From positions 35,684,501 to 35,748,500 of the forward strand of contig NC_073643.1 in the NCBI RefSeq assembly GCF_029407905.1: a DNA stretch of 64,000 nt. Direction: 5' to 3'. Both the position numbers and the translations under genes were made by a program. Below the pieces are notes generated by a model, which saw nothing but the letters and a program-made list of their open reading frames with translations, was not told the DNA's origin and made no database searches. Origin of the DNA: Bubalus kerabau. Taxonomy: Eukaryota > Chordata > Mammalia > Artiodactyla > Bovidae. Shown one piece after another: positions 35,219 to 46,829 of this stretch; the first letter of the stretch is position 1; the number at the start of each line of letters is the position of its first letter.

Positions 35219-35298
35219 TTGGATTGGTCAAAAAGTTCATTTGAGCCTTTCTGTTACATCTGACAGAAAAACTTGAATGAATTTTTTGGCCAACCCAA
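35219..35298. mobile_element. Mariner-derived palindromic MITE (cetartiodactyl type)
   Basis: An 80-bp near-palindrome whose arms begin ttggattggtcaaaaagttc and, on the other strand, ttgggttggccaaaaaattc, flanked by TA at 35217-35218 and 35299-35300. By my count the 38-base arms match at 30 positions and all eight differences are transitions. The ends match the mariner family common in ruminants (name from memory). It lies 53 bp upstream of a SUCLG2 exon. Confidence 0.9.
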
Positions 35299-35351
35299 TA
35301 ATTTATAGATCCTTAGGAGATATTTAGGTATGTTTGTGTTTTCTTTATTAG

Positions 35352-35513
35352 TTGTCTGTTTTGATGCCAAGATAAACTTTGATGACAACGCAGAATTCCG
35401 ACAAAAGGATATATTTGCTATGGATGACAAATCAGAGAATGAGCCCATTGAAAATGAAGCTGCCAGATATGATCTAAAATACATAGGACTGGACGGGAAC
35501 ATTGCCTGTTTTG
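35352..35513 (+). CDS. SUCLG2: SUCLG2 coding exon (probably exon 8), Mg-binding Asp
   Basis: Two bases complete the Val codon begun in the previous exon. The frame continues VCFDAKINFDDNAEFRQKDI, then the acidic FAMDDKSENEPIENEAARYD and LKYIGLDGNIACF, ending with one base of the next Val codon, about residues 253-306. The Asp of CFDAK corresponds to the second metal-liganding residue of the ATP-grasp site. IGLDGNIAC leads into the CoA-ligase domain. The acceptor is tttattag and the donor gtaaga. A second AG 24 bases upstream (35326-35327) would extend the exon in frame without a stop. A palindromic mariner MITE ends 53 bp before the exon, so the native sequence available for branch point and pyrimidine tract is very short. 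Confidence 0.96.
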
Positions 35514-35701
35514 GTAAGAAAGCATTATATCAATATCATAATTTGTGAATTTTTGCAGAGTTTAGAGACCTCTGGTTTCTAAAATGTTATTTCCTAATCA
35601 CAAGTGAACATATGAGATTTTTGTAGCCAAAAACTCTTAAAAAAAAAAAACCCAAAATTTCTTTCAAAAGTTCATTTTGGCCTGTGGTCAGTGGTTTCAG
35701 G

Positions 35702-35858
35702 TAGGGTTTCTCACTTCTTGCCCTATGGACATTTTGGGTGGGATAATTCTTTGCTGTCAGGCTCTTTCCTTTGCTGCATTGTCACCAGTTGTGACAATCC
35801 AAATGTCTCCAGACATTACCTTCTGGTAAGCACAGTCACCCCAGTTCAGGACCAGTAA
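35702..35858 (-). mobile_element. MER5A-like hAT-Charlie MITE
   Basis: The + strand gives the reverse of the MER5A order: agggtttctcacttc, ggacattttgggtgggataa, accagttgtgacaatccaaa, tgtctccagacattacc. Confidence 0.78.
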
Positions 35859-37305
35859 TTTAAAGCATCTCAGTTAAATTTTGACTAGTAAAAGTCAGAA
35901 CCTTTGCCGAAATTTGTGTTTAAAATATATTGCTTTCTTAGAGGAAGTTGAAGAGAATGCATGCTTTAATCATTATACTAAAGTTTGAGGTTCTGTGAAA
36001 ACCGAATGATCAAATGTTTACTCCATTATGTCAGCTTATTAATAAGACAATTGATTTTATCATAGTCATTTAAATTTATGATACTGGCTTATTAACAGAG
36101 ATAAGAATGAGTCTAAAGAGGCAATACAATTTCTGTTATTGTCCACAGCATATAATACTGAGATTTATACGCTTCTGTGTTTCTGGTGGAATCAATTCAT
36201 TGCACTTGAAACAGAGGTCTCAGTCTTAATGGAATTAAAATAAAAAAGATTTGTAGCTCATTAAACCAACAGTATCATTATATTCAGAACTGAACAGACC
36301 TAATCTAGTAGTTTGCTGTTCATACAGTAGAAAATGACATCCAATTACAAGTGATACCAAAAGCTCTTTCTTTATATTGGAGCAAAAACTCTCGTGTACT
36401 AGATCACTCACATTATTCTTATCTTGATAAGCTAATATGCTCTCAATATTTGTAGGCATTTAGAAAAGGGAAAGATTTAATGGTGTGTTTAGAGCAAATT
36501 AAACGCATATTCTTTGTAGCCTCTGTGGAAGTATGCATGATTTGGTCAAGGTGGCAGTCTTAAAAGGTAGGATTAATACATTTCACATTGTTTTAAGATC
36601 ATATATAAATTATTTTTATATTAGTTGTCCCAGGCTTAGTTAGTCACAGTTCACAGGCATTATCTGAGAAATACAAAGTCAGAAAACGTGAAAGGTACTT
36701 TACCTGGAGAGTTTCTATAATGTACAGGAGACTTTGGTGTGTGTGTGTGTGGGGGGAGGACTTTCTAACTAAGGAAAATAATTTCCTATAATTAGGCATA
36801 GGAAGCAAAAGAAGTGCAATTGATCAATAAACTTAACTCTGGAAAATAAGAATTTTTATGTTAAAACTCCTTTTTTTTTTTAAAGAAAGCTTCTAGGATG
36901 TTGGCGTATTTTAGTTTAATGATCAGGTTGCTAGTGAACATTTCTTACATTAATTTGAAACAGTAACAGTGGTTAGGAATATTGTTTTGATGCTGTCATT
37001 TGTTCATTTGTTTTCTTCGTTTCTCCAGAGAACACATAATCATGCATAGTTGCACTGAGTGTAAAAAAGTATTTCAGTCCTATTGAAGTTGGAACCCCTA
37101 TGGTTCAACCCCCCGAGGGATGCCACATTCAAAGGAGCATATTCACAGCAAGCAAAAATGGAAAAAAATCACATTCTTTACTCAAATCTCTTAAAGAATA
37201 TTAAAAATGATGTAATTCATAGGGCTCTAGCAACTTTTTATAGCCTTTTCCCTCTCTCCAAATCTCTTAAACTTTATACTGTCTAGAACCTAAAACCCTT
37301 CCCTC

Positions 37306-37569
37306 TACTGCTGCTGCTGCTGCTGCTAAGTCGCTTCAGTCATGTCTGACTCTGTGCGACCCCATATGGCAGCCCAACAGGCTCCCCCGTCCCTGGGATT
37401 CTCCAGGCAAGAATACTAGAGTGGGTTGCCATTTCCTTCTCCAGTGCATGAAAGTGAAAAGTGAAAGGGAAGTTGCTCAGTCGTGTCCGACTCTTCGAGA
37501 CCTCATGGACTGCAGCCTACCAGGCTCCTCCATCCATGGGATTTTCCAGGCAAGAGTACTGGAGTGGGG
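37306..37569 (-). repeat. BOV-A2 SINE with (CTG)n tail
   Basis: Antisense BOV-A2: seven CTG units at the left, two Bov-A monomers joined by gaaagtgaaaagtgaaaggg, ending gagtactggagtgggg. It ends 300 bp upstream of SUCLG2 exon 37870-38012. Confidence 0.93.
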
Positions 37570-37869
37570 TAATCCAAATTTATTGCTTACTGAATGAAGC
37601 TCTTCCCTTTGTCTTTCCCAGATTGATTTAACTTCTCAATAAATCCTTCTCCCCATTCCTGGGTATTTTTTGTTTATTCTTTGTACATTTTCTGTTTCTG
37701 TATTTTTAAAGTCTATGAATTTATCTGGTTGAACAGAATGTCAGGTAGGCTGGAAACTGGCTTATTAATGTTGGGTTTCTCTTTTAGTAATATGGAGAAG
37801 GGCCAAAGTTTATGCACCCTTTGGTGTTGCTATATTTATCTTGTCTTGTGTACCATTTGCATTTCACAG

Positions 37870-38012
37870 TTAATGGTGCTGGACTCGCCATGGCTACCTG
37901 TGACATCATTTTCCTGAATGGTGGGAAGCCAGCCAACTTTTTGGATCTTGGTGGTGGTGTAAAGGAATCTCAAGTATATCAAGCATTCAAATTACTCACA
38001 GCTGATCCTAAG
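37870..38012 (+). CDS. SUCLG2: SUCLG2 coding exon (probably exon 9), start of CoA-ligase domain
   Basis: Completes a Val codon and then reads NGAGLAMATCDIIFLNGGKP, ANFLDLGGGVKES and QVYQAFKLLTADPK, about residues 307-354. The VNGAGLAM motif carries the Asn, and LDLGGG the glycine loop, that contact the substrate and the alpha subunit in the succinyl-CoA synthetase family. This is where the ATP-grasp domain passes into the C-terminal ligase domain. The acceptor is atttcacag and the donor gtaact. The exon ends on a codon boundary. About 78 codons of the family length (VEAILVNIFGG onward) should follow, but I do not find them in the remaining 26 kb, so the next intron is very large. Confidence 0.96.
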
Positions 38013-40904
38013 GTAACTTCTCTTTTTGTAGGAGAGGTTTCATGGTGTAATGATTTCTCACCATAACGATCTGCTTTGTTCCTGCTGCTGAGGATTAATA
38101 AGCCAGCACATGTATAATACTTTCCAGCCCCAGATGCAAATACTGCCTTATATCACACTGGAATTCATGATGGCTTAAATCATCTGGGTAAAAGGCTTAT
38201 AAGTACCCCTAGGATCTTACTTCAGGGCCTGTGCTTATAAAGTTCTGAGAGGTGGAAGGAAATTTTTTTTAAACAGTGTCATGCAAATAAAGAAATATTG
38301 GTTGGCATGAAATATTTTTTGTGTGTACTTAACAATGAAGTGATTAGTTCTATGCTTATGTGAATTAGAGAGGACTGAGTCTCAGATTCCTTCCTCAAAG
38401 ATGCTGAGGTATTATAAGGTTAAGACAGAAGAAAATTACAGGGTTATAATATTATGTATTACTGGAAAATGAAGACCTCACATCCTTCTATATGCTTTTT
38501 AATTTTCATCTCTAATGATTACATGTGTTACAGCTTGTAACATATGCTCTAAGTACATATAATGTTATTCCATGGGCATCCTTTCTTCTTAACTAGAATG
38601 TAGCTGTCTTGCTAGGTGCATAGTAGGTACTTGGTAAATACTTAATCAGTTCAAAGACCAGTATGATTTGCATCCATTGTAGCTATTCAGTTGTCTGTGA
38701 TAAGATTTAGGTAGATATCATTATATAGAAAGGCTAATATTTTTCGAATGTGTATTCAAGTGTTGTCTGAACTTAATATGGAAACTTCCCATTTATAAGT
38801 AGACTGGAATTTTGGGCCTCCTGTGTATACAGTTTTGTCTTAGGTTAGTGGTATGCTTGTCTGTTTTCATTATGACTTAGTTGGTAACCTTACGTTTTTG
38901 TTAAATCTTTTTCTTACAGTTAACACACACACACATAAAATGGTTAAACATTATCAGCAACTTAGCTTCATTTCTGCACTGCTGTTCAGAAATAGCAAAG
39001 TGACTGAAGTCCAAAGTCACTCAGCCATGAATTGTCCACAGGTGATTTTTCTGTTAACAGAAGCACCTTGTTTTCATTGGTTAAGTAGGGACATTATCAG
39101 AGGCTCCCTAATCATTTATGAATTCATTTATTGCTCTTTTCTATTCCTTTCTAAGGGAAGAATCATTTTTATCCAAGAGATTTTCAAAGCAATTGAAATC
39201 TGTAAATACCATGTACATAATACACAGCTCTTTCAACTGCTTGAACCACAAAAACCCAGAGGACAAGCAACTGTAATAAAATACTGCACATTTAGTGTTG
39301 ACTGAAATTCAGTGCTGAGCATTAAAGAGAACCAGGAAGGATTAGATCTACCAGGACAATCATATTGCATTTTCTTTGGAGTATCTTTTCTTAGTGGCTG
39401 ATCCTGAATTTTAATTTTATTGAAGTACAGGAAGGGAATGAAAAATCACTTGGAAAGCTTTTTTTTTTTTTAAATAATCTCTTCAAAAATGTTGACTCTT
39501 CCTATTTTCAAGTGCTGGGAGTATTTAAACTTTTTTGAGATTGGCTGTCATCTTGGGTAGATAAAGGTATGTGGGAGTTATTTTATTTTTCTCATGCTAT
39601 ATCAGGAAAATGAATGCTTGGCTCATCTCACAGTACATTTTCCAAATCTTGAAATTTCAAAGTCAGTTAAAAAGCATAGACATGTAATGGGTATTTCAAT
39701 CCTGGCGTTGTTTCACAAATTTCAGGGAACAGAGGCTAAAAAATAGTATCGATGAATTGATTGGATCTTGCAAGGAAACCGGTTGTAATTCTGGCAGTAA
39801 TTATTTCAAGTAGAACCCCATCCAGTTGCTCAGACTAGAGATTCCCCAGAGAACAAAGCTAATTATTTCAAAGGTATTGATTTTCTTGTTAGATATAAGG
39901 ATTAGTCAGTTGAATACACTAAAACTAAAAATAACAGAAGGCCCATTGTTGTTAAACTTAAATCAAGTGATAGTAGCAACTGCTTGTTTGTTATATGTAC
40001 AAACTAATTCTATTGATCAAATAATAAACATGCTCATTCATGAAAAATATTATGCATTGACATATATTTCCACTCATAACGTCTGCCATGGAGCTGAGAC
40101 TTATATTTCACTTGACTATTAGTCCAAATGCTGATTTTCATTGGGACCTAACCCAAGTACCTTTATAACTAATGTGTTCTTTATTTGTTTGTAGTATATG
40201 TAAAATGAAGTTCCTGTGCCAAACTGTTTAAAACAAGAATTTTTCCAAGATAGCACACTTTCTAAACTGGATTCCCATGAAAAATATCGTTAAATATTTT
40301 ATAATTCTCTTATTTTCCAGCTGGGCTTGAGATGAGAGAAAGGTAATAGAGTTTTTTCTGCTGGTGGTAGAATAGATAAGATCTCACCCTCATCATTTTA
40401 ACTTACAAGATTCTAAACACAGGTGTTCTTAAAATCATAGGAAGTAAAATTGTTTTAGAAAGTAGAAGTAGGATTCTGTGCCAGTCTATAAAGAATTTGA
40501 GCACATTTAAAGGAGAAATACTATCAAGAATGTTAGCATTATGTTTTTATTTTCCTGAGTCGTGCTTTTGAGTTTTGTTTTTAATTTTGAACTTAGAATT
40601 CCAAATATATAAAAATGAGCACAACATCATGTGGAGTATGTAGAACATATTGCATAAATGAATTAAAGGAAAAGATGGTTGTTATGAATCTCAACAGTAA
40701 CCTCTGCTCTGTTGTCCAAAGTTAAGCCAGTCTATTGCCCTCTGGAGGCCTGATTTTTGAAAAGCAGTAGCTTATGACTTGTGAAGTCTGTTATCTTGAT
40801 TTTACTGTGCTTCCTGGTTTAGGTCCAATGTAGAGTCCAATATTCAAAGCCTTTTAGGAAGGAAATGTGCTATATAAGCACCAAATACTTGGAAGAGATT
40901 CTTA

Positions 40905-41080
40905 GTGGGGCTCAGGTGCCAGCCAGCCTGGGTTCCAATTCTGTCTTTAACAAGTGTTGACTGTGGCACCTTGGGCATGTCATGTAACTTTTATGTGTCT
41001 TGGTTTCCTATTTTTATAAAATAGAGATAGTAATAGTACTTATTACCTCAGAGAGTTACTTCATTATATGAATTGAGATA
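40905..41080 (+). repeat. MIR SINE
   Basis: cagcctgggttccaattctg, accttgggcatgtcatgtaa, cttggtttcctatttttata, aaatagagatagtaatagta in MIR order. Confidence 0.75.
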
Positions 41081-41224
41081 CATATATTTCCCATTTAAAG
41101 GGCAATGATTTCACGTGACAGTACTGTCTAAAAATTTTAATAAACTTTTATGAACAGAATAGCTTTCATGAAGAACACTGTACAAACTTACTATCTACAT
41201 TGTAAGTAGATAGTTCAATGAATT

Positions 41225-42245
41225 ATGACAAAGTGAACATATTTGTGGATCCTCTGACCACATCAAGATATAAGACATTCCCAGTGTTATGGACTGAGTA
41301 TGTTTTCTCATAATTTATATGTTGAAATCCTACGCCTCTCTGTGATGGTGTGAGGAGCTGAGGCCTTTGGGCTATAATTAGATCATGAGAGTAGAACCTT
41401 CATGGGTGGGATTAGTGCCCTTATGAAAGAGATTCCCAGAGAGCCCTCTCACCCCTTCCTTGGTGTGAGGACATTGCTGGAAGATGGCCACCTGTGTACT
41501 AATTAGCGGCCACTGAATGTGCTGGTGACTTGATCTTGGACTTGCCAGCTTCCAGAATTGGGAGAAATGAATGTTTTTTAAACCACCCAGTCTATGGTCG
41601 TTTGTCACAGCAGTTTGAATGCACTGGGACAGTCACCGTCCCAGCAGTACTTTATACCTCTGCACTATCGCCCTCAACCCTGCTTTCTTCCCAAAGCTAA
41701 TACTCTCCTAACTTCTACTATCTAAGATTTGTATTGCCTGGTTTTGAGCATAATACAAATGGAATCATACAATGTATATACTTTTGTATTTGTCATCTTT
41801 CATTTGACTTTTTATCTCAGATTCAATCATATTTTATGTAGTAGCGGTTCACTTACCCTTATTGCTGTATAGTATTCTATTGTATAACTTGACAAGAGCT
41901 TTTTTATGTCATCTTCTATTGATAGACATTTGTGTGATTCTCATTTTTTACTACTATGAATACCGTTGCTATGAACATAATCATACATGCCATTTGGAGC
42001 ATGTTTTTATGGTGTATATGCTTGGATGTAGAATTTGTGGGCAGTAGGGTATGCATATACTCAGTTTGAATGTGTACTACCAAACAGTTTTCTAAACATG
42101 CCAATTTACATTCTGATAGGCATGTGTGAGAAACCCTCACGAACATTTTTGTTATTCTGGTAGGCATATGGTAGTATTTATTGTGGTTTAATGCCATTCC
42201 CTCATAACTAATCAGGATGAACACCTTTTCATGTGTTTATTAGCG
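41225..42245 (-). mobile_element. Old L1 fragment, interrupted by a MaLR LTR
   Basis: Antisense L1 phrases flank the LTR at 41287-41634. On the left is L1 3' UTR-like sequence (atcaagatataagacattcc). On the right are degenerate antisense ORF2 phrases (gtatagtattctattgtata, ccaatttacattctgatagg, tgaacaccttttcatgtgtt). Heavily diverged, no useful frame. Confidence 0.65.
41287..41634 (+). repeat. Solo LTR of an old ERVL-MaLR element (MLT1/MST-like)
   Basis: Begins tgttatggactgag and follows the MaLR LTR order: tatgttgaaatcctacg, gatggtgtgaggagctgagg, gggattagtgcccttatgaa, gcttccagaattgggagaaa, aaccacccagtctatggtcg, ending near gcactgggaca. It is a solo LTR with no internal retroviral sequence beside it, and clearly degenerate. 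The exact subfamily is not assigned. Confidence 0.78.
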
Positions 42246-43034
42246 ATGTGAATATACTCTTTGAACTTCTGTCACCTCACGAATAAAGTAGACATGAAAA
42301 TAATACCCCAATGCATTGTTTTATTATCATTTAAGATACATGTAAAGTGCTTGGCAAACCTTTCTAAAGCATGATGAAAACTTTAGTTTCTATGCTTTTT
42401 TCTTGAGTGTTCATTTTGATTATCATTTAAAGGCTTAGATTTAGAATTACTGAAACAGTGGGAAATAAATGGTTGTCTGCAGAAATGGGAGCTGTCTGAA
42501 GCAGTTCATTGATACCAGTGTTACTGCCTGGGTTGTTTTGAAATTGATGAAATGTGTAAGCAGTTTCAGTAGTGTGCAGTGATTCTCCCTCCAGACAGCC
42601 AAGGAAACACAGTTTAATAAAGGGAGGATTAAATTCATATTTTGGGAGAACCACAAAATACAGTTTGGTTTAAATTTGAGGAGAGGCCAGCTGGTTTAAC
42701 TCTGTGGTGAGTACTTGAAAAGTCTTTAGAATTTGAGGCCAAGGGTGTAAAACTGCATGCTGTATTTTTGATAAGGGGTTTGTGCAAATGCCATCAGTTG
42801 TTATATTTTGAAATTAATAACATACTAATGCCTCCTATATTGTTAATTATCATACAATTAGAGTTTATTTAAAAGCAAAACACAAGATCCTCTTTTTCCC
42901 TTAAATACATGCTTACATCAGAGGCATGAAACAAAACTCATTTTATCATTTGCCACTTATATTTGCTGAAATACCCTATCTGCAAGGGAATATTTCTTTT
43001 GGGAATTAATAGAATTCTTTTAGGGATTTGTTTT

Positions 43035-43036
<2 letters not shown>

Positions 43037-43075
<39 letters not shown>

Positions 43076-44260
43076 TATTTTATTTTTAAACTTTACATAA
43101 CTGTATTAGATTTGCCAAATATCAAAATGAATCCGCCACAGGTATACATGTGTTCCCCATCCTGAACCCTCCTCCCTCCTCCCTCCCCATTCCATCCCTC
43201 TGGGTTGTCCCAGTGCACCAGCCCCAAGCATCCAGTATCGTGCATCGAACCTGGACTGGCAACTCATTTCATACATGATATTTACATGTTTCAATGCCAT
43301 TCTCCCAAATCTTCCCACCCTCTCCCTCTCCCACAGAGTCCATAAGACTGTTCTATACATCAGTGTCTCTTTTGCTGTCTCGTACACAGGGTTATTGTTA
43401 CCATCTTTCTAAATTCCATATATATGTGTTAGTATACTGTATTGGTGTTTTTCTTTCTGGCTTACTTCACTCTGTATAATAGGCTCCAGTTTCATCCACC
43501 TCATTAGAACTGATTCAAATGTATTCTTTTTAATGGCTGAATAATACTCCATTGTGTATATGTACCACAGCTTTCTTATCCATTCATCTGCTGATGGACA
43601 TCTAGGTTGCTTCCATGTCCTGGCTATTATAAACAGTGCTGCGATGAACATTGGGGTACTCGTGTCTCTTTCCCTTCTGGTTTTCTCAGTGTGTATGCCC
43701 AGCAGTGGGATTGCTGGATCATAAGGCATGTCTATTTCCAGTTTTTTAAGGAATCTCCACACTGTTCTCCATAGTGGCTGCACTAGTTTGCATTCCCACC
43801 AACAGTGTAAGAGGGTTCCCTTTTCTCCACACCCTCTCCAGCATTTATTACTTGTAGACTTTTGGATTGCAGCCATTCTGACTGGCGTGAAATGGTACCT
43901 CATAGTGGTTTTGATTTGCATTTCTCTGATAATGAGTGATGTTGAGCATCTTTTCATGTGTTTGTTAGCCATCTTTATGTCTTCTTTGGAGAAATGTCTA
44001 TTTAGTTCTTTGGCCCATTTTTTGATTGGGTCATTTATTTTTCTGGAGTTGAGCTGTAGGAGTTGCTTGTATATTCTCGAGATTAGTTGTTTGTCAGTTG
44101 CTTCATTTGCTATTATCTTCTCCCATTCTGAAGGCTGTCTTTTCACCTTGCTAATAGTTTCCTTTGATGTGCAGAAGCTTTTAAGGTTAATTAGGTCCCA
44201 TTTGTTTATTTTTGCTTTTATTTCCAATATTCTGGGAGGTGGGTCATAGAGGATCCTGCT
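43037..44260 (-). mobile_element. Young bovine L1, 5'-truncated, 14-bp duplication
   Basis: A long T run (43037-43070) on the + strand is the poly(A) of a minus-strand L1. After it come the bovine L1 3' UTR and the last ~280 codons of ORF2. The frame 43409-44308 is open to the normal ORF2 end (...HQYSILTHIYGI) and includes the C-terminal zinc-knuckle-like CWRGCGEKGTLLHCWWEC. The first ~15 codons of that frame are flanking DNA. The target-site duplication gggatttgttttca is at 43023-43036 and 44261-44274. The RT and endonuclease domains are missing. Confidence 0.95.
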
Positions 44261-45326
44261 GGGATTTGTTTTCAGATATAAGGTCCAGTACTTTTTAAAC
44301 ATGAACATTATTTTTGAAATGATTACTGTGCATTTCTATTCTTACAGGGCAGTTTGAAAACTAATTTTACTTTCATATAGAGTTGAGAAGCAGCCATTCT
44401 TTATAGTGATCACCTACCTGATAGCCTGTTCTGAAGAGAGTAAAAATGGTTTTGTGCTTCTGGATCCACAACCTGTCATTTGGTTTCACCCCTTGTTTCA
44501 CATTACCACTGTGTGTACACTGGAACATGGAAAACCATCCTCCCCGTGCTCATTTCTGCTCGCAGGGATTTTCCTATTGTCGTGAATTCATAAATGCTGA
44601 CATTTGCTTTTCTTTTCCCGATGGCCATTTGACCCAAATTTCCAAGACTGTCTGGCTCTCCATGCCCAACTTACCTGCCAGCACTTCCCAGTAAGAGCCA
44701 AGTCCTGGCAAAGGCAGTTGTTTCTGAATCTCACACATGATAAGTATGTCTGATAGCTACCACATTTTCAAAGCATCTGTAATGTAACACTCTAAATCTA
44801 TTTTCATGTTCCTTGCTGACATACTCTCAGAAATAAATAAAAAAAATAAGATTTGTACTCTTTGCTCCACTTCTCAATATTCAGATTTTAATGTACCTGA
44901 CTTTGTTTCATTGTAAGTGATTTAAAGAATTTAACAGATTTTGGGATAGTTTAGTAAATTTTATGATTAATCTCAGCATGCTCAATAATTCATTATGAAT
45001 CCTATATGGAGAGGCCTTTGTAGACTGTTAAAGAGAAATGGACCACTAGTCAAGTTGTAATATCATATAGGTTGGAAATAATATCTACTTTATTAAATGT
45101 TAGGAATTTTTTTATTCTTAATTTTATTGCATTGAGAAAGGAAGTAGTTGACCTTAGCAATTAGAAAATATAGAAAATAGTGTATATCCTAACAAGTTGA
45201 ACAAATAATAGCTGAGATTAATGTCAGGCATCTCTGAATCTTAAGAATAATCTTAGGATGGTTGAGTGATCAAGGCATCTGAAGGTTTTACTATTTTTAT
45301 TTTTGAGGTATTGTTTTAGAATCCAG

Positions 45327-45519
45327 GGGCTACCCTGTTGGCTCAGACAGTAAAGAATCCGTCTGCAATGCAGAAGACTTGGGTTTGATCCCTAGGTCAG
45401 GCAGATCCCCTGGAGAATGGCTACCCACTCCAATATTCTTGCCTGAAAAGTTCTAGAGACAGAGGAACCTGACAGGTTACAGTCCATGGGTCGCAGAGAG
45501 TCCGACACTACTGAGTGAC
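45327..45519 (+). repeat. Bov-tA SINE, diverged
   Basis: tRNA-like head (gggctaccctgttggctcag), the gtctgcaatgcagaagactt segment and the Bov-A body through tccgacactactgagtgact. Confidence 0.88.
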
Positions 45520-46245
45520 TGTCACATTTAGAGTCCAAATTGCCTGGTAGAGGAAATCACTGGATGTGGAGAGTGAACTGAGTAAAATTATTCTGGAGAA
45601 CAAGGTTAAAAAGCTTTGAACTGTGAATACCTCTGGTTCCTCTGCTCTGCAGAAGTGAATTGTAGTCTGGTGGAATGAGCCCAAATGGGTTCAGGAGATT
45701 GAAGACACTGAATCCTCTTTCTTCTTCCTGTCATGCCGTGCGCCCCCACCCTGCCCCCACTGTCAGAGAATTGGGAGTTACTGTCTCATTGTCTACTTCC
45801 TAAATGAGTAGCATGTCCATGTGGGCTTGCTGAAGAAATCGGCTTGACTTGGAGTGGATTTCTATGTAGTGTGCCTTTTCCCCTAATTATTGAATTAGGG
45901 AAACATAAAACAGAAAAGTACAGAAATACACTAAATTTTATATATGTAAATGTCTTGATGAATAATATAGCATTTTTTACAAAACTATTTTCAATAATAT
46001 ATAACTATTATATAGTCTTTTCACTTTTTATGTGCTTTTTGCGTGTCTTAGTACAGTACTCAACAACATTTTCAGTGGCTAAACAGTGTACACTTGTATA
46101 GATATATGTTTACTTAAACAGTCCTCTGTTTGGTATTCAGGGTGTTTCCAACTTAATGTAATGCTGCTGTGAACCCCCCATATATTCATAGCTTTAGAAA
46201 CAGGTGAGATTTATTTACGTAAGATGAACTTATAGAAGTATGAAG

Positions 46246-46496
46246 ATGATTTGAGAGAATGGCACTGAAACGTGTATAATATCATATATGAAACGAGTCG
46301 CCAGTCCAGGTTCTATGCACGATACTGGATGCTTGGGGCTGGTGCACTGGGACGACCCAGAGGGATGGTATGGGGAGGGAGGAAGGAGGAGGGTTCAGGA
46401 TGGGGAACACGTGTATACCTGTGGCGGATTCATGTTGATATATGGTAAAACCAATACAGTATTGTAAAGTTAAAAAATAAAAAAAAAAATTAAAAA
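46246..46496 (+). mobile_element. Bovine L1 3' end with 12-bp duplication
   Basis: About 250 bp of the bovine L1 3' UTR (gagaatggcactgaaacgtg, cgatactggatgcttggggc, ctgtggcggattcatgttga) and an A-rich tail. The target-site duplication agaagtatgaag is at 46234-46245 and 46497-46508. Confidence 0.92.
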
Positions 46497-46638
46497 AGAA
46501 GTATGAAGGTAAAGATGAATGCAGAGGTTAAGTTTTTCACACTTAGTGCCGAATTATCTCAGTATTAGTTGAAGGAACATAGAGAGTTTTCATCAAATAA
46601 GTTTTCTTACATCCTGGCCATTGTTACTGTGACTCTTT

Positions 46639-46829
46639 TTTTTTTTTTTTTTTTCTAGAATACATAAAGATTTATTACAGTTCATTGATAAAAGACAAAT
46701 AACCCAGTTTAAAAAATGAAGAAAGATCTGAATAGACATTTCTCCAAACAATATCTACAAGTGTCCAATAAACCTGTAAAAAGATGCTCAATATCATTAG
46801 CCATCAGAGAAAGGCATTCAAAACTATAG
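46639..46829 (+). mobile_element. L1 ORF2 fragment inverted relative to its own poly(T)
   Basis: The 17-bp duplication tgttactgtgactcttt (46622-46638 and 46830-46846) encloses a T run (poly(A) of a minus-strand insertion), followed directly by sense-strand L1 ORF2 (gataaaagacaaataaccca, ctgaatagacatttctccaa, aaaagatgctcaatatcatt). The 3' body and UTR are missing. Confidence 0.88.

Larger units (their letters stand above)
23344..35351 (+). other. SUCLG2: SUCLG2 intron 7
   Basis: 12-kb phase-1 intron. It holds a MIR (24860-25010), two BovB LINE copies in the same direction (25830-28557 and 28858-29543), a MER5-like element split by L1 sequence (30285-30640), a MIR (34665-34795), a short L2-like tail (35050-35110) and the mariner MITE next to the acceptor. 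I recognise nothing in 23350-24850, 25020-25820, 29550-30280 or 30650-34650, apart from scattered short T and A runs. Confidence 0.85.
35514..37869 (+). other. SUCLG2: SUCLG2 intron 8
   Basis: 2.4-kb phase-1 intron with a MER5A-like element (35702-35858), a short GT repeat (36739-36756) and a BOV-A2 300 bp before the next acceptor. Nothing is recognised in 35860-36730 or 36770-37300. Confidence 0.88.

Noticed and set aside
7300..38012. The gene could be SUCLA2 or a processed pseudogene
   Set aside because: Introns with proper splice sites exclude a processed copy, and the residues (SCNGPVLVGSPQGG, EVNPFGETPEGQ, CDIIFLNGGKP) fit SUCLG2 rather than SUCLA2.
38853..39305. Open frame of 150 codons on the + strand
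   Set aside because: AT-rich intron sequence, no family resemblance, no splice or promoter context, and it contains a short ACAC run translated as THTHK.
41287..41634. Possible endogenous retrovirus with coding genes
   Set aside because: Only a single degenerate LTR is present; flanking sequence is old L1, with no gag, pol or env similarity seen.
43728..44249. Open frame of 173 codons on the + strand
   Set aside because: It is the antisense shadow of L1 ORF2 on the minus strand; no gene-like features.
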